Source of the DNA: Ulvibacter sp. MAR_2010_11
GTDB lineage: Bacteria; Bacteroidota; Bacteroidia; Flavobacteriales; Flavobacteriaceae
Length of the DNA: 64,000 nt
Direction of reading: 5' to 3'
Assembly (NCBI RefSeq): GCF_002813135.1
Contig: NZ_PHTY01000001.1
Location: forward strand, 2,935,501-2,999,500
Translations under genes and position numbers: made by a program
Notes under the pieces: model-generated
The model's database searches: none
What the model was told of the DNA's origin: nothing
The model's input: only the letters and a program-made list of their open reading frames with translations
In this document: positions 45,912 through 54,543 of the stretch, one piece after another
Layout: each line of letters starts with the position of its first letter
Numbering within the stretch: the stretch's first letter is position 1

Positions 45912-46005
45912 GGCAAGCTACCTACATCACACCGCTACGACCATCTACCCTTGCTGCGTTCCCGCCCTGGGGGATTCAACAGGAGCTGGTTGTGTAGGAC
46001 TTGCC
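45912..46005 (-). ncRNA. ffs: Signal recognition particle RNA (small SRP / 4.5S type)
   Basis: On the minus strand the ends GGCAAG and CTTGCC pair, and the interior has the SRP domain IV signature: CCCCCAGGGCGGGAAC then GCAGCAAGGGTAG. This asymmetric loop and tetraloop region binds Ffh. About 94 nt, the size of the Bacteroidota type. No protein in this region on either strand is convincing. TATATTTG with TTG 20 bp upstream lies just before its 5' end. Called from sequence pattern; a covariance-model scan would confirm. Confidence 0.88.
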
Positions 46006-46009
46006 GGTG

Positions 46010-46040
46010 CAAATATACGGCAATTTGTAAGTTGTTGCAA
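46010..46040 (-). promoter_or_regulatory. Promoter of ffs
   Basis: Minus strand: TTG (46038-46040), 20-bp spacer, TATATTTG (46010-46017). The RNA 5' end at 46005 is about 5 bases downstream, as expected for this sigma factor. Among the best promoters in the window. Confidence 0.72.
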
Positions 46041-46093
46041 GGATTTTTAGTTCTAGATTATAATAAATATCTTGCCAAAAAATTGAGCACTCC

Positions 46094-47149
46094 ATGAAAA
46101 TATATAAACAGGTAATTGTGACCGCATTAGTGATACTAAGTGTTGGTTGTGGAAATAAACCCGAAAAGGATTCCGATTTGTTTGCAATCGAAATAAAAGA
46201 AGGAAAGAAGGCATTTACGGTTTCGGATGTACCCATGGTTTCCATAAAAAGCAAGAAAAACAAGGCGATCGAAGCTGTAAAATATACACTGGATGGTTTG
46301 GAAATTGCTTCAGTAAACGGAAATAAAGAAACCTCAGTAAATCTTTCAGAAAAAAAACTGGGAATTAGAACGATCGAAGCTACTATCACTTCGGAAGGAA
46401 ACACCTATAGCATTTCAAAAAACATTACGCTGCTCGCCTCCACTACTCCTAAACTATACACTTATACTATTCTCGAAATCTATCCGCACGACATCGAAGC
46501 CTATACGCAAGGACTCGAATTTCATAATGACACGCTTTACGAAAGCACGGGGCAATACAAAGAATCGACCCTTCGGAAAACCAATTACACTACCGGAAGC
46601 ATCCTTAAAAAAGTCGCATTGCAGGATCAGTATTTTGCGGAAGGACTCACTATTGTAAACGATAAAATTTTTCAGCTTACATGGCGTGAGAACACCGGCT
46701 TTATCTACGATCTAAGGACCATGGATAAAAAAGGCAGCTTTGTGTATGGCGAAAGCAAAGAAGGCTGGGGCTTGTGTAACAACGGTTCGGTAATCTTTAA
46801 AAGCGATGGCACCGAAAAAATTTGGACTCTGAATGCTGAAACGCTTGCCGAGGAAGGATATATTGAGATGTATACCAACACCAGCAAAATCCCGAAAGTA
46901 AACGAGCTGGAATGGGTTGACGGAAAAATTTACGCCAATATTTACCAACAAGGCGCTATTGCTATTGTAAACCCTGAAAACGGAGCGGTGGAAGGCGTCA
47001 TTGACCTTACCAGCCTTAAAGACAAGGTAACCCAACATGACGCATTGGATGTATTAAATGGTATTGCCTACAAAGGTGAAAAGAACATTTTGTATGTTAC
47101 CGGAAAAAATTGGGACAGACTTTTTAAGATTCAGATTATTGAAAAATAA
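46094..47149 (+). CDS. Glutaminyl-peptide cyclotransferase lipoprotein
   Basis: 351 residues. Lipobox LSVGC with Cys19. Residues 115-351 match the plant-type, five-bladed beta-propeller glutaminyl cyclase (Glu_cyclase_2): YTQGLEFHNDTLYESTGQY, FAEGLTIVNDKIFQLTWRE, GEGKEGWGLC-like GESKEGWGLCNNG, LNELEW-like VNELEWVDGKIYANIY. Converts N-terminal Gln to pyroglutamate. Residues 25-110 form an extra N-terminal domain. As many secreted proteins in this window begin with Gln after signal cleavage, its substrates are probably these. Confidence 0.9.
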   Translation: MKIYKQVIVTALVILSVGCGNKPEKDSDLFAIEIKEGKKAFTVSDVPMVSIKSKKNKAIEAVKYTLDGLEIASVNGNKETSVNLSEKKLGIRTIEATITSEGNTYSISKNITLLASTTPKLYTYTILEIYPHDIEAYTQGLEFHNDTLYESTGQYKESTLRKTNYTTGSILKKVALQDQYFAEGLTIVNDKIFQLTWRENTGFIYDLRTMDKKGSFVYGESKEGWGLCNNGSVIFKSDGTEKIWTLNAETLAEEGYIEMYTNTSKIPKVNELEWVDGKIYANIYQQGAIAIVNPENGAVEGVIDLTSLKDKVTQHDALDVLNGIAYKGEKNILYVTGKNWDRLFKIQIIEK

Positions 47150-47346
47150 TTTTAAAAAGGAGTTTTCACTCATTTAAAGCAGCCGGAAAGTTAACGCTAC
47201 GCTATAAATAATTGGTCTGATTTTAGCGCACCACACTGCTGCATTACAATTTACAGTTGGAATGCCAAAGATACTTCATGAAAAGTTCGGGCAATTACAA
47301 TAATAAGCTTCATAAAAAGTTATATTTTTACTGAAAATTTTTCTGA

Positions 47347-48885
47347 ATGAAGTATGTATACGGATTGGCACTAGTCTTTTGCCTTGTTTTATGGAGTTCT
47401 TGCCGCAACGATTTTGAAAGTGTCGCCAGTACCGGAAATCTCGAATTTTCAAAAGATACAGTGTATCTGGATACTGTTTTTACAAACATCGGCTCCAGTA
47501 CCTATAATTTAAAAGTCTATAACCGAAGTGATGAAGATATCAATATCCCAACCATTAGTTTGGGAGATGGAGAGGCATCGAACTACCGACTCAATGTGGA
47601 CGGGATTCCCGGGAAAACATTTGAAAATATACAGATTCTTGCCAAGGACAGTATTTTTATTTTTGTTGAAACCACCATCGATATCAATAATTATCCCAAT
47701 CCGCAGAACGCCTTTTTATATACCGATCAGATTTTGTTTGACAGCGGAGGAAACGAACAAAAAGTGGAACTCGTAACTCTTGTGAAGGATGCGGTGTTTC
47801 TGTTTCCTGCCGATTTAGGAAATGGAATGTTCGAAACTTTAAATTTGGGAACGGACGAAGACGGGAACGATGTTTTAATAGAAGGCTTCTTTTTGGATGA
47901 TTCCGAATTGACCTTTACCGATGAAAGACCCTATGTAATTTATGGCTATGCAGCGGTTGGTGTTGGCAAAACGCTCAACGTACAACCCGGCGCTCGTGTA
48001 CATTTTCATGCAAACAGTGGAATTTTAGTAGCAAATACCGGTTCTATAAAGTCCAATGGCGCACCAAGTAACGATCCCGAATTGATGGAGAATGAAATTA
48101 TTTTTGAAGGAGATCGGTTAGAACCCGATTTTTCTGATATTCCCGGACAATGGGGCACTATTTGGCTCACAGCCGGAAGTACCAATCACGAGTTTTCTTA
48201 CACTACCATAAAAAACAATGTCGTAGGCATTTTGATGGATAGCAATGATGGAGATGAAACGCTTACCCTTAAAAATGTACAAATTTATAATTCGTCCAAT
48301 GTAGGTTTGTTGGCCCGTACCGGAAATGTATATGGAGAAAATATGGTGATAAACAATGCTGGGCAGTCGGCATTGGCCTGTTCTATTGGTGGCACCTATA
48401 CCTTTAACCATTGTACGTTCGCCAATTACTGGACCGGTAGCTTTAGAACTCTCCCAACCGTTCAATTGGATAATGTGCTTACTGAAACTTCAGGGATTGA
48501 CCTGAATGCAACTTTCAACAACTGTATTATCTACGGAAACGAACAACGCGAGTTAGGCTTATTTTCAATCAATGCAGCAGCTTTTAACTTCAACTTTACC
48601 AACAGTTTAATTCGTTTTGAAGATCCCAATGGTGATTTTGCCGATGATCCTAACTATGATTTTGAAAATCCCGCCTTGTACACCAACGTTACCAGAAATA
48701 TAGATCCTGTTTTTCAAAATACAGCCTTAAATAATTTTAATATTGAAACAGGGACTTCAGGGGCAGAAGATCTGGGGATAACTCAAACGAACCCACCGGT
48801 ATCTATCGATTTAAATGGTACTACCCGTGGAAATCCTTCCGATGCAGGAGCTTATGAAACTACTGTTTTCCCCGAAGAAGACTAA
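47347..48885 (+). CDS. Right-handed beta-helix lipoprotein (choice-of-anchor Q-like)
   Basis: 512 residues. Lipobox LWSSC with Cys19, an N-terminal Ig-like portion (30-150), then a right-handed parallel beta-helix of about 200-440 residues (HANSGILVANTGSIKS, GTIWLTAG, EFSYTTIKNNVVGI, AFNFNFTNSLI), ending in NPSDAGAYE, a motif typical of choice-of-anchor Q proteins. Probably surface-exposed and carbohydrate- or matrix-binding. Followed by a terminator. Confidence 0.85.
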   Translation: MKYVYGLALVFCLVLWSSCRNDFESVASTGNLEFSKDTVYLDTVFTNIGSSTYNLKVYNRSDEDINIPTISLGDGEASNYRLNVDGIPGKTFENIQILAKDSIFIFVETTIDINNYPNPQNAFLYTDQILFDSGGNEQKVELVTLVKDAVFLFPADLGNGMFETLNLGTDEDGNDVLIEGFFLDDSELTFTDERPYVIYGYAAVGVGKTLNVQPGARVHFHANSGILVANTGSIKSNGAPSNDPELMENEIIFEGDRLEPDFSDIPGQWGTIWLTAGSTNHEFSYTTIKNNVVGILMDSNDGDETLTLKNVQIYNSSNVGLLARTGNVYGENMVINNAGQSALACSIGGTYTFNHCTFANYWTGSFRTLPTVQLDNVLTETSGIDLNATFNNCIIYGNEQRELGLFSINAAAFNFNFTNSLIRFEDPNGDFADDPNYDFENPALYTNVTRNIDPVFQNTALNNFNIETGTSGAEDLGITQTNPPVSIDLNGTTRGNPSDAGAYETTVFPEED

Positions 48886-48910
48886 AACATTAAAACACAC
48901 TACAACAGAA

Positions 48911-48942
48911 AATAGCGCATCATTCGATGTGCTATTTTTTTT
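48911..48942 (+). terminator. Rho-independent terminator after the beta-helix gene
   Basis: AATAGC-G-CATC pairs with GATG-T-GCTATT around loop ATTC; followed by a run of T to 48942. Confidence 0.82.
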
Positions 48943-49159
48943 CTAAATTTTCTATTCTATCTTTTTTATCTATTTTTATCTTACTGATTATCATTTAATT
49001 AAAAAATTTGATGTATCTTTAAAATAGAATTTTCATTCCTCATTATTTATCCCCTCCTCATTTTGTTTCCCCCATATCCCCGTGTTGCATTGTAAATCGT
49101 TTTGTTCGGTTTTACCATGTGATGTATCGTATTGGAATAGTAACTAAACCATTAATAGT

Positions 49160-49708
49160 ATGAAAACAAAAATGAAAATTATGCGACAAAGCCTTTGGGC
49201 TATGGCAATCACGTTGGTATTTTTAATTACCGGTTGCCAACAAGAAAATCTGGTCGTTTCTGAGACCGAGAATTTTACAGCACCTGTTGAAAACACACAA
49301 ACACGCGCTAGTGGTCCTTCGGCCAACGGCCAAGGAACACTCACAAATCCAGATGGCTCCACCAGACATTTTTCTTTTCACGCAAAAGAGAAAAATAACG
49401 GAAGTATACAAGGGAGTGGTGTATTAACGTATGGCGGGGGTTTATTGAAAATAAAATTTGACGTAGACTGCCTTGAAGTTTCCGGAAATACAGCTCATCT
49501 ATCAGGTATCATAACCTCATGGAGCGACAATCCCGATGGAGTTGGCTGGGGCTTTTGGTTTAAAGTGATTGATAATGGAGAAGGTGCAAATGCTGATCCG
49601 GATGAAATGACCCGACTAGGTAACAGTCCTAGTCCATTGGATTGTACGGTAGATTATGGTATAGAAATCTATCAAATAGAAGGAGGAAATATTCAGGTAA
49701 AATCATAA
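49160..49708 (+). CDS. Small lipoprotein, tandem copy 1
   Basis: 182 residues (ATG 49160; Met at residues 5 and 8 could also serve). Lipobox LITGC, Cys26, then a Thr/Glu linker and a beta-strand-rich domain from about 50 to the end. Shared with copy 2: TRASGPSANGQGT, RHFSFHAKEKNNG, WFKVIDNGEG and EGGNIQVK, plus two conserved Cys (DVDCLEV and LDCTVDYG) that could pair. Not assigned to a family I can name. The region 48943-49159 upstream is AT-rich and has no other gene. Confidence 0.75.
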   Translation: MKTKMKIMRQSLWAMAITLVFLITGCQQENLVVSETENFTAPVENTQTRASGPSANGQGTLTNPDGSTRHFSFHAKEKNNGSIQGSGVLTYGGGLLKIKFDVDCLEVSGNTAHLSGIITSWSDNPDGVGWGFWFKVIDNGEGANADPDEMTRLGNSPSPLDCTVDYGIEIYQIEGGNIQVKS

Positions 49709-49724
49709 ACTAACAATAACTATT

Positions 49725-50270
49725 ATGAAAACAATTAAAAAATTTAAAGTAAGCCTTTTGGCAGTCACTGTATTAAGTGTATTTGTGCTAACTAGTTGCC
49801 AAAAAGAGAATCTTGTAGATTCACAAACTGAAAATCTAACCACTCCCACTGAGGCAATACAAACCCGAGCTAGTGGTCCCTCGGCGAATGGTCAAGGTAC
49901 AATTACCCTAGGAGAAGAAACTACGAGACATTTTTCCTTTCATGCCAAAGAAAAAAATAATGGAGCCGTTTCGGGGAATGGAGTACTCACCTATACCGCA
50001 GGACAATTAAAAATTCATTTCGATATCAACTGTTTGGCAGTTGATGGAAACACAGCAACCTTAACAGGGGTTATTACTAAATATGCTGACGCACCCGAAC
50101 GAGTGGGTTGGAATTGCTGGTTTAAAGTAACCGATAATGGAGAGGGGAACAATGCAGACGCAGATCAAATGACCTTGTTCTTAAGCAATCCTGAGCTGGA
50201 AGATTGTGGTTTTGACTATGGATTGGAACTCCTGGATATAGAAGGTGGAAATATTCAGGTGAAAAATTAA
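49725..50270 (+). CDS. Small lipoprotein, tandem copy 2
   Basis: 181 residues, the paralogue of copy 1. Lipobox LTSC, same conserved blocks and Cys pair. The two genes are 16 bp apart and share one terminator, so they are one operon. The signal peptide region has diverged most, the domain core least. Function unknown. Confidence 0.75.
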   Translation: MKTIKKFKVSLLAVTVLSVFVLTSCQKENLVDSQTENLTTPTEAIQTRASGPSANGQGTITLGEETTRHFSFHAKEKNNGAVSGNGVLTYTAGQLKIHFDINCLAVDGNTATLTGVITKYADAPERVGWNCWFKVTDNGEGNNADADQMTLFLSNPELEDCGFDYGLELLDIEGGNIQVKN

Positions 50271-50292
50271 AATTCGCTAACTAACCAAAATT

Positions 50293-50321
50293 AAAAAAGC
50301 CCATCGTTCGATGGGCTTTTT
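50293..50321 (+). terminator. Bidirectional terminator between the lipoprotein pair and cspA
   Basis: AAAAAGCCCATC-GTTC-GATGGGCTTTTT: a perfect stem with T on one side and A on the other, so it can stop both the plus lipoprotein transcript and the minus cold-shock transcript. Confidence 0.88.
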
Positions 50322-50347
50322 GTTTCAAAAAGTGAAAGAAAATTATA

Positions 50348-50539
50348 TTATAGTACTCTTACGTTTACTGCGTTTAATCCTTTTTTACCTTCTTTAAGTT
50401 CAAATTCTACTTTGTCATCTTCACGGATCTCATCGATCAAACCTGAAATGTGTACAAAATGTTCTTTGTTTGTGTCGTCTTCAGTGATAAAACCAAATCC
50501 TTTGGAATCGTTGAAGAACTTTACTGTGCCTGTTTGCAT
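50348..50539 (-). CDS. Cold-shock domain protein (CspA family)
   Basis: 63 residues, one five-stranded OB-fold cold-shock domain with RNP1 KGFGFI and RNP2 HFVHIS. Single-stranded RNA chaperone. Upstream on its strand a TTG-N21-TACCTTCG element lies about 35 bp ahead of the ATG, a one-mismatch TAnnTTTG promoter. The 285 bp between this gene and 50825 hold no other ORF; the far part contains only AT-rich sequence and no hairpin I can pick out. Confidence 0.92.
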   Translation of the reverse strand: MQTGTVKFFNDSKGFGFITEDDTNKEHFVHISGLIDEIREDDKVEFELKEGKKGLNAVNVRVL

Positions 50540-50824
50540 TATAATAAAATTAAATAATTAAGCTGCGAAGGTAGTACTATAAATAAGATTATCGCAATTT
50601 TTTTTAGGATTTTTTATCTCTAGACTTCTCCCGAGTGTTTGTTTTCTTTTTTATAGTAGATCAAAAATCGTCAATTTACCTTAATTCGTAATTCACTCAA
50701 CCCCTAGCAAATAAGTCAGCTCATACACCCCAATTCACTTTACAATAGTTCATTTATAGAGTTCTTCATTTTTTTAGACTGAGCGAAGCCTATACATTAC
50801 ACCGTAAAGGCATTGAAGAATAAA

Positions 50825-52564
50825 CTACTTTACGATAATTTTTTTGGTGATTTTTGCCAACCCGTTATCAAAAACAAAGAAATACATGCCAGAACCATAT
50901 TGTTCCATATTGATTGTTTCTGAAATTGAGCTCACTTTCTTGGTAAATAGCAATCTTCCCAGCATGTCGGTAACACTCAATGTGCTATTTGAAAGTTCCT
51001 CTTTTAGTTGAATGGAAACAATTCCATTTACCGGATTTGGATAGATAATTATACTATTTTCTTGCTTCTGAAAATCTTCCGTTGCCAATTCATTAGTTCC
51101 TTCAATAATAGTGGCGTGAATATTTATGTCGGGATTGTTTATAATATCGACAATTCCGCTCAACCAGGTCACTTTAATATAATCTATGGTGGTTGCTGTT
51201 CCTATTCCGAAGAATTCGTAGACCGAATTCTGCCCTATATATCCTTCTCCGCATAAGGTATAATTGTACTGTTTTTCCCCGTTGACCGAAATTTCAATCC
51301 AGGAACCTATGCCCTGTCGATTACTTTCGGTGCCGCGGAGTTTTACCTTAATCCAGTTATTGGTGTGAGGAGTTTCATTTTTCCACAAATAAATATCGTC
51401 CGGTTGAAAATTAAGCACTGTTATATCGGGATAGCCGTCTCTGTTAACATCCCCTATAGCGTTAGAATAGCTGCGCGCCGCATCGTTTTCAAATCCGGCA
51501 TTTTCCGGGATACTGTACATTCCGGAACCGTTATTTTCGTAAAAAGCAGCAGTTAAATATTGCGTTTGTGCATCGGTAAATAAACTACTCACATACAAAT
51601 CGAGATCGCTATCATTTTCGGCATCCAAAAAGACAGCACCCCAGGCATACGATTCCATTAACGTTCCGTTAGTTTCGGCGATATCTGTAAAAGTTCCGTC
51701 GCCGTTATTTTTCAGAAAAACATTTCCGTCGGGTAAATTAGTAATATAAATATCCAACCAGCCGTCTTTATTAAAATCCCCTATGGTATTGGACATTGCT
51801 GAAATCCCAATATCTGCCCCCGATGCCGCACTTACATCACTAAAAGTTCCGTCACCATTGTTTTCATATAAAATATTCAAATTAAACGAACGGTCGTTGG
51901 CCAAATAAATATCCTGCCAGCCATCGTTGTTATAATCGAAAAAAACCGAGCAGAAAGTTAGAAAATCGTCTGTAGATATCCCCGCGGCTTCGGTAATATC
52001 GGTAAAGGTTGCATCGCCGTTATTGCGATACAATCTATTGTGAATATCGGTGTTATTAATATCCCGGGAACTGATAAACAAATCCAGCCATCCGTCGTTG
52101 TTATAATCACCCCAGGATCCGCCCCAGGCACTGTAATCGGGAATTGCAAGTCCTGCCGTTGGAGATATATCGGTAAAGTTCATGGTGCCGTCATTCTCAT
52201 ACAATCGGTAGGCATGAGTATTGCTTACCGTAAATAGGTCGTAATCTCCATCGTTATCGAAATCCACCCATTGAACGGTTTTGCTTTCAGCAAGCTGATC
52301 CGGGAAATTGAATGTGACTTGCGTAAAAGCACCCCCGGTATTCTTAAAAAAACGAAGTGGTAATCCTTCTTCTGATGTTACGGAAATATCATCCCAACCA
52401 TCGTTGTCGAAATCGAAAAATGAGATTCCTCCTCCCAGCGTACCAACTCCGTAAGTCGAATTGCCACAACCTAAGGCTGCAGATTGCTCGCTAAACTGAA
52501 TTTGAGCGTGCGACACTGAAAAATAAGTGAAAATAAAAAAAATGGTCTTGTACAAATTTCCCAT
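50825..52564 (-). CDS. FG-GAP/ASPIC-UnbV repeat protein with T9SS sorting domain
   Basis: 579 residues. Signal peptide ending HA-Q (Gln after the cut). Residues 30-400 are FG-GAP/VCBS beta-propeller repeats with Ca-binding loops DFDNDGWDD, DYNNDGWLD and DVNRDGYPD. About 410-480 is an ASPIC/UnbV domain. The C-terminal 85 residues are a type A sorting domain (IIYPNPVNG, MLGRLLF, SGMYFFVFDNG). The protein is secreted by T9SS to the surface and should bind ligands or matrix. Confidence 0.93.
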   Translation of the reverse strand: MGNLYKTIFFIFTYFSVSHAQIQFSEQSAALGCGNSTYGVGTLGGGISFFDFDNDGWDDISVTSEEGLPLRFFKNTGGAFTQVTFNFPDQLAESKTVQWVDFDNDGDYDLFTVSNTHAYRLYENDGTMNFTDISPTAGLAIPDYSAWGGSWGDYNNDGWLDLFISSRDINNTDIHNRLYRNNGDATFTDITEAAGISTDDFLTFCSVFFDYNNDGWQDIYLANDRSFNLNILYENNGDGTFSDVSAASGADIGISAMSNTIGDFNKDGWLDIYITNLPDGNVFLKNNGDGTFTDIAETNGTLMESYAWGAVFLDAENDSDLDLYVSSLFTDAQTQYLTAAFYENNGSGMYSIPENAGFENDAARSYSNAIGDVNRDGYPDITVLNFQPDDIYLWKNETPHTNNWIKVKLRGTESNRQGIGSWIEISVNGEKQYNYTLCGEGYIGQNSVYEFFGIGTATTIDYIKVTWLSGIVDIINNPDINIHATIIEGTNELATEDFQKQENSIIIYPNPVNGIVSIQLKEELSNSTLSVTDMLGRLLFTKKVSSISETINMEQYGSGMYFFVFDNGLAKITKKIIVK

Positions 52565-52651
52565 ACGTCAATCCTAATTTAAGGTAAGATCATCATCGTA
52601 TAAATGTATAAAAAAACGAAACAGCGTGAACTGAAGCTGAAGAAATAATGT

Positions 52652-53158
52652 TTAAAAGGCTGTGGAAAAAAGCAACAACTCTTCATCTTCATCTTTCATC
52701 GTCACTTTATCAATGGCACGTAGCCCTAATTTGTTGAGCAATTTGATGGAGTCCTTATTTTCGGGCAGCGTAATTGCTAAAAAAGTATGCATTTTCAAAG
52801 TATTCCTCGCAAATTCCAGCGTTGCGGAAGCTGCTTCAAACGCATAGCCTTTCCCGGAATATTCGGGAAGAAAGGCAAATCCGATGTCCGGATGTTCCAA
52901 GTAGTCACGTTTGTATAATCCGGAAGAACCAATTGCAGTTCCTGTTTCCTTTAATTCAACTATAAACGCTCCAAAACCACTGGTTTCATAACTGCTCAGA
53001 TAGTGTTTTTCGATGTAATTTTCGGCGTCTTTAACCGAAGAGATGTTTCGGTCACCAATATATTGCAGCCAACCCGGACTGTTCATTAATTTATATATGA
53101 ATGCTGCGTCCAGAAGCGTAAATCTTCTTAACAATAACCGTTCTGTGGTAATTCTCAT
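52652..53158 (-). CDS. GNAT family N-acetyltransferase (RimJ/RimL-like)
   Basis: 168 residues. RimJ-type start MRITTERLLLRRF, the acetyl-CoA loop YSGKGYAFEA near 110 and the last helix ENKDSIKLLNKLGLRAID. Acetylates an unknown primary amine or N-terminus. Starts 3 bp after the glyA stop on the same strand, so it is co-transcribed with glyA. Confidence 0.9.
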   Translation of the reverse strand: MRITTERLLLRRFTLLDAAFIYKLMNSPGWLQYIGDRNISSVKDAENYIEKHYLSSYETSGFGAFIVELKETGTAIGSSGLYKRDYLEHPDIGFAFLPEYSGKGYAFEAASATLEFARNTLKMHTFLAITLPENKDSIKLLNKLGLRAIDKVTMKDEDEELLLFSTAF

Positions 53159-53161
53159 TAG

Positions 53162-54436
53162 TTACTTTTTGAAAAGAGGCTTTCCGGCCATCATGTGATG
53201 TACTTTTTCCGAAATAGCTTCCAGTTTGGTATCATCCTGGAAATTGACGATGGCTTCATCCATCATATCAACAATCTGAAGCATGTCCTTTTCAAGCAAT
53301 CCTCTTGTAGTAACTGCAGCCGTCCCTACTCTAATTCCGCTGGTTACAAACGGCGATTTATCATCAAATGGCACCATATTTTTATTCACGGTGATATCGG
53401 CTTTTCCAAGCGCCTCTTCGGCTTCCTTTCCGCTTAAATTTTTATTCCGAAGGTCAATAAGCATCATATGATTGTCCGTCCCCCCCGAGATTACCTTATA
53501 ACCCTTATCCATAAATGCCTTTGCCATTACTGAAGCATTTTTCTTCACCTGAATCATATAATGTAAAAAGTCGTCGGTTAGTGCCTCGCCAAATGCAATC
53601 GCCTTGGCTGCAATGATGTGTTCTAAAGGTCCGCCTTGATTCCCGGGAAAAATACCACTGTCCAATAAGGAAGACATTTTTCTAAGACTCCCGTTTTTAA
53701 GGGTAATTCCAAACGGATTGTCAAAATCCTTTCCCATTAATATCATTCCTCCTCGCGGGCCACGCAAGGTTTTATGAGTAGTTGTTGTTACTACATGACA
53801 ATGCGGAATGGGATCACTTATAATTCCTTTTGCAATCAATCCTGCCGGATGCGCGATATCTGCAAATAAAATAGCACCCACTTTATCGGCTATTTCACGA
53901 AAGCGTTTGTAATCTATCTCTCTGGAATATGCCGAAGCTCCCGCCAAGATCATTTTGGGTTTTTCTCGTACGGCAATGGCTTCAATTTTGTCGTAATCCA
54001 ACATTCCTGTCGCTTCTTCAACTCCGTAAAATACCGGATTGTACAATTTTCCTGAAAAGTTCACAGGAGAACCGTGAGTTAAATGTCCTCCATGCGACAA
54101 ATCGAAACCTAAAAATTTATCTCCCGGCTCTAAACAGGCTGCAAACACTGCGGTATTTGCCTGTGAGCCACTATGCGGCTGTACGTTGGCATATTCGGCA
54201 CCAAATAAGGTTTTGGCTCTGTCTATCGCAATTTGTTCTACCTCATCTACCACCTCGCAACCCCCATAATAGCGTTTTCCGGGATATCCTTCGGCGTATT
54301 TATTTGTTAAAACAGACCCTGCGGCTTCCATAACCTGGTCACTCACAAAATTTTCGGAAGCAATTAATTCCAGTCCGTTGATTTGACGTTGTTTTTCGGC
54401 TTCAATTAGTTCAAAAATCTGTTCGTCGCGTTGCAT
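53162..54436 (-). CDS. glyA: Serine hydroxymethyltransferase
   Basis: 424 residues, full length. PLP-binding motif [16 protein letters not shown] with the Schiff-base Lys, [16 protein letters not shown] at the start, [17 protein letters not shown] and GTAAVTTRG near the C-terminus. Interconverts serine and glycine with tetrahydrofolate. First gene of a two-gene operon with GNAT; divergent from fahA. Confidence 0.97.
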   Translation of the reverse strand: MQRDEQIFELIEAEKQRQINGLELIASENFVSDQVMEAAGSVLTNKYAEGYPGKRYYGGCEVVDEVEQIAIDRAKTLFGAEYANVQPHSGSQANTAVFAACLEPGDKFLGFDLSHGGHLTHGSPVNFSGKLYNPVFYGVEEATGMLDYDKIEAIAVREKPKMILAGASAYSREIDYKRFREIADKVGAILFADIAHPAGLIAKGIISDPIPHCHVVTTTTHKTLRGPRGGMILMGKDFDNPFGITLKNGSLRKMSSLLDSGIFPGNQGGPLEHIIAAKAIAFGEALTDDFLHYMIQVKKNASVMAKAFMDKGYKVISGGTDNHMMLIDLRNKNLSGKEAEEALGKADITVNKNMVPFDDKSPFVTSGIRVGTAAVTTRGLLEKDMLQIVDMMDEAIVNFQDDTKLEAISEKVHHMMAGKPLFKK

Positions 54437-54503
54437 ATTTTTTCAGAAAAAGTTAATAAAAATCAAAAATAGTAAAAGCTTGTGGTTAGTTCCCCAGAAA
54501 TTA

Positions 54504-54511
54504 TATATTTG
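54504..54511 (+). promoter_or_regulatory. Promoter -7 element of fahA
   Basis: TATATTTG, exact TAnnTTTG, 33 bp ahead of the ATG; TTG at 54480-54482 with a 21-bp spacer. Confidence 0.55.
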
Positions 54512-54543
54512 ATTAACAATTTACGAACAACAAAAAAACAACT

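Noticed and set aside
45853-46050. 65-codon plus-strand reading frame (and a 72-codon one at 45879)
   Set aside because: It is the antisense of the SRP RNA and its inverted repeat; no codon-use or family signal.
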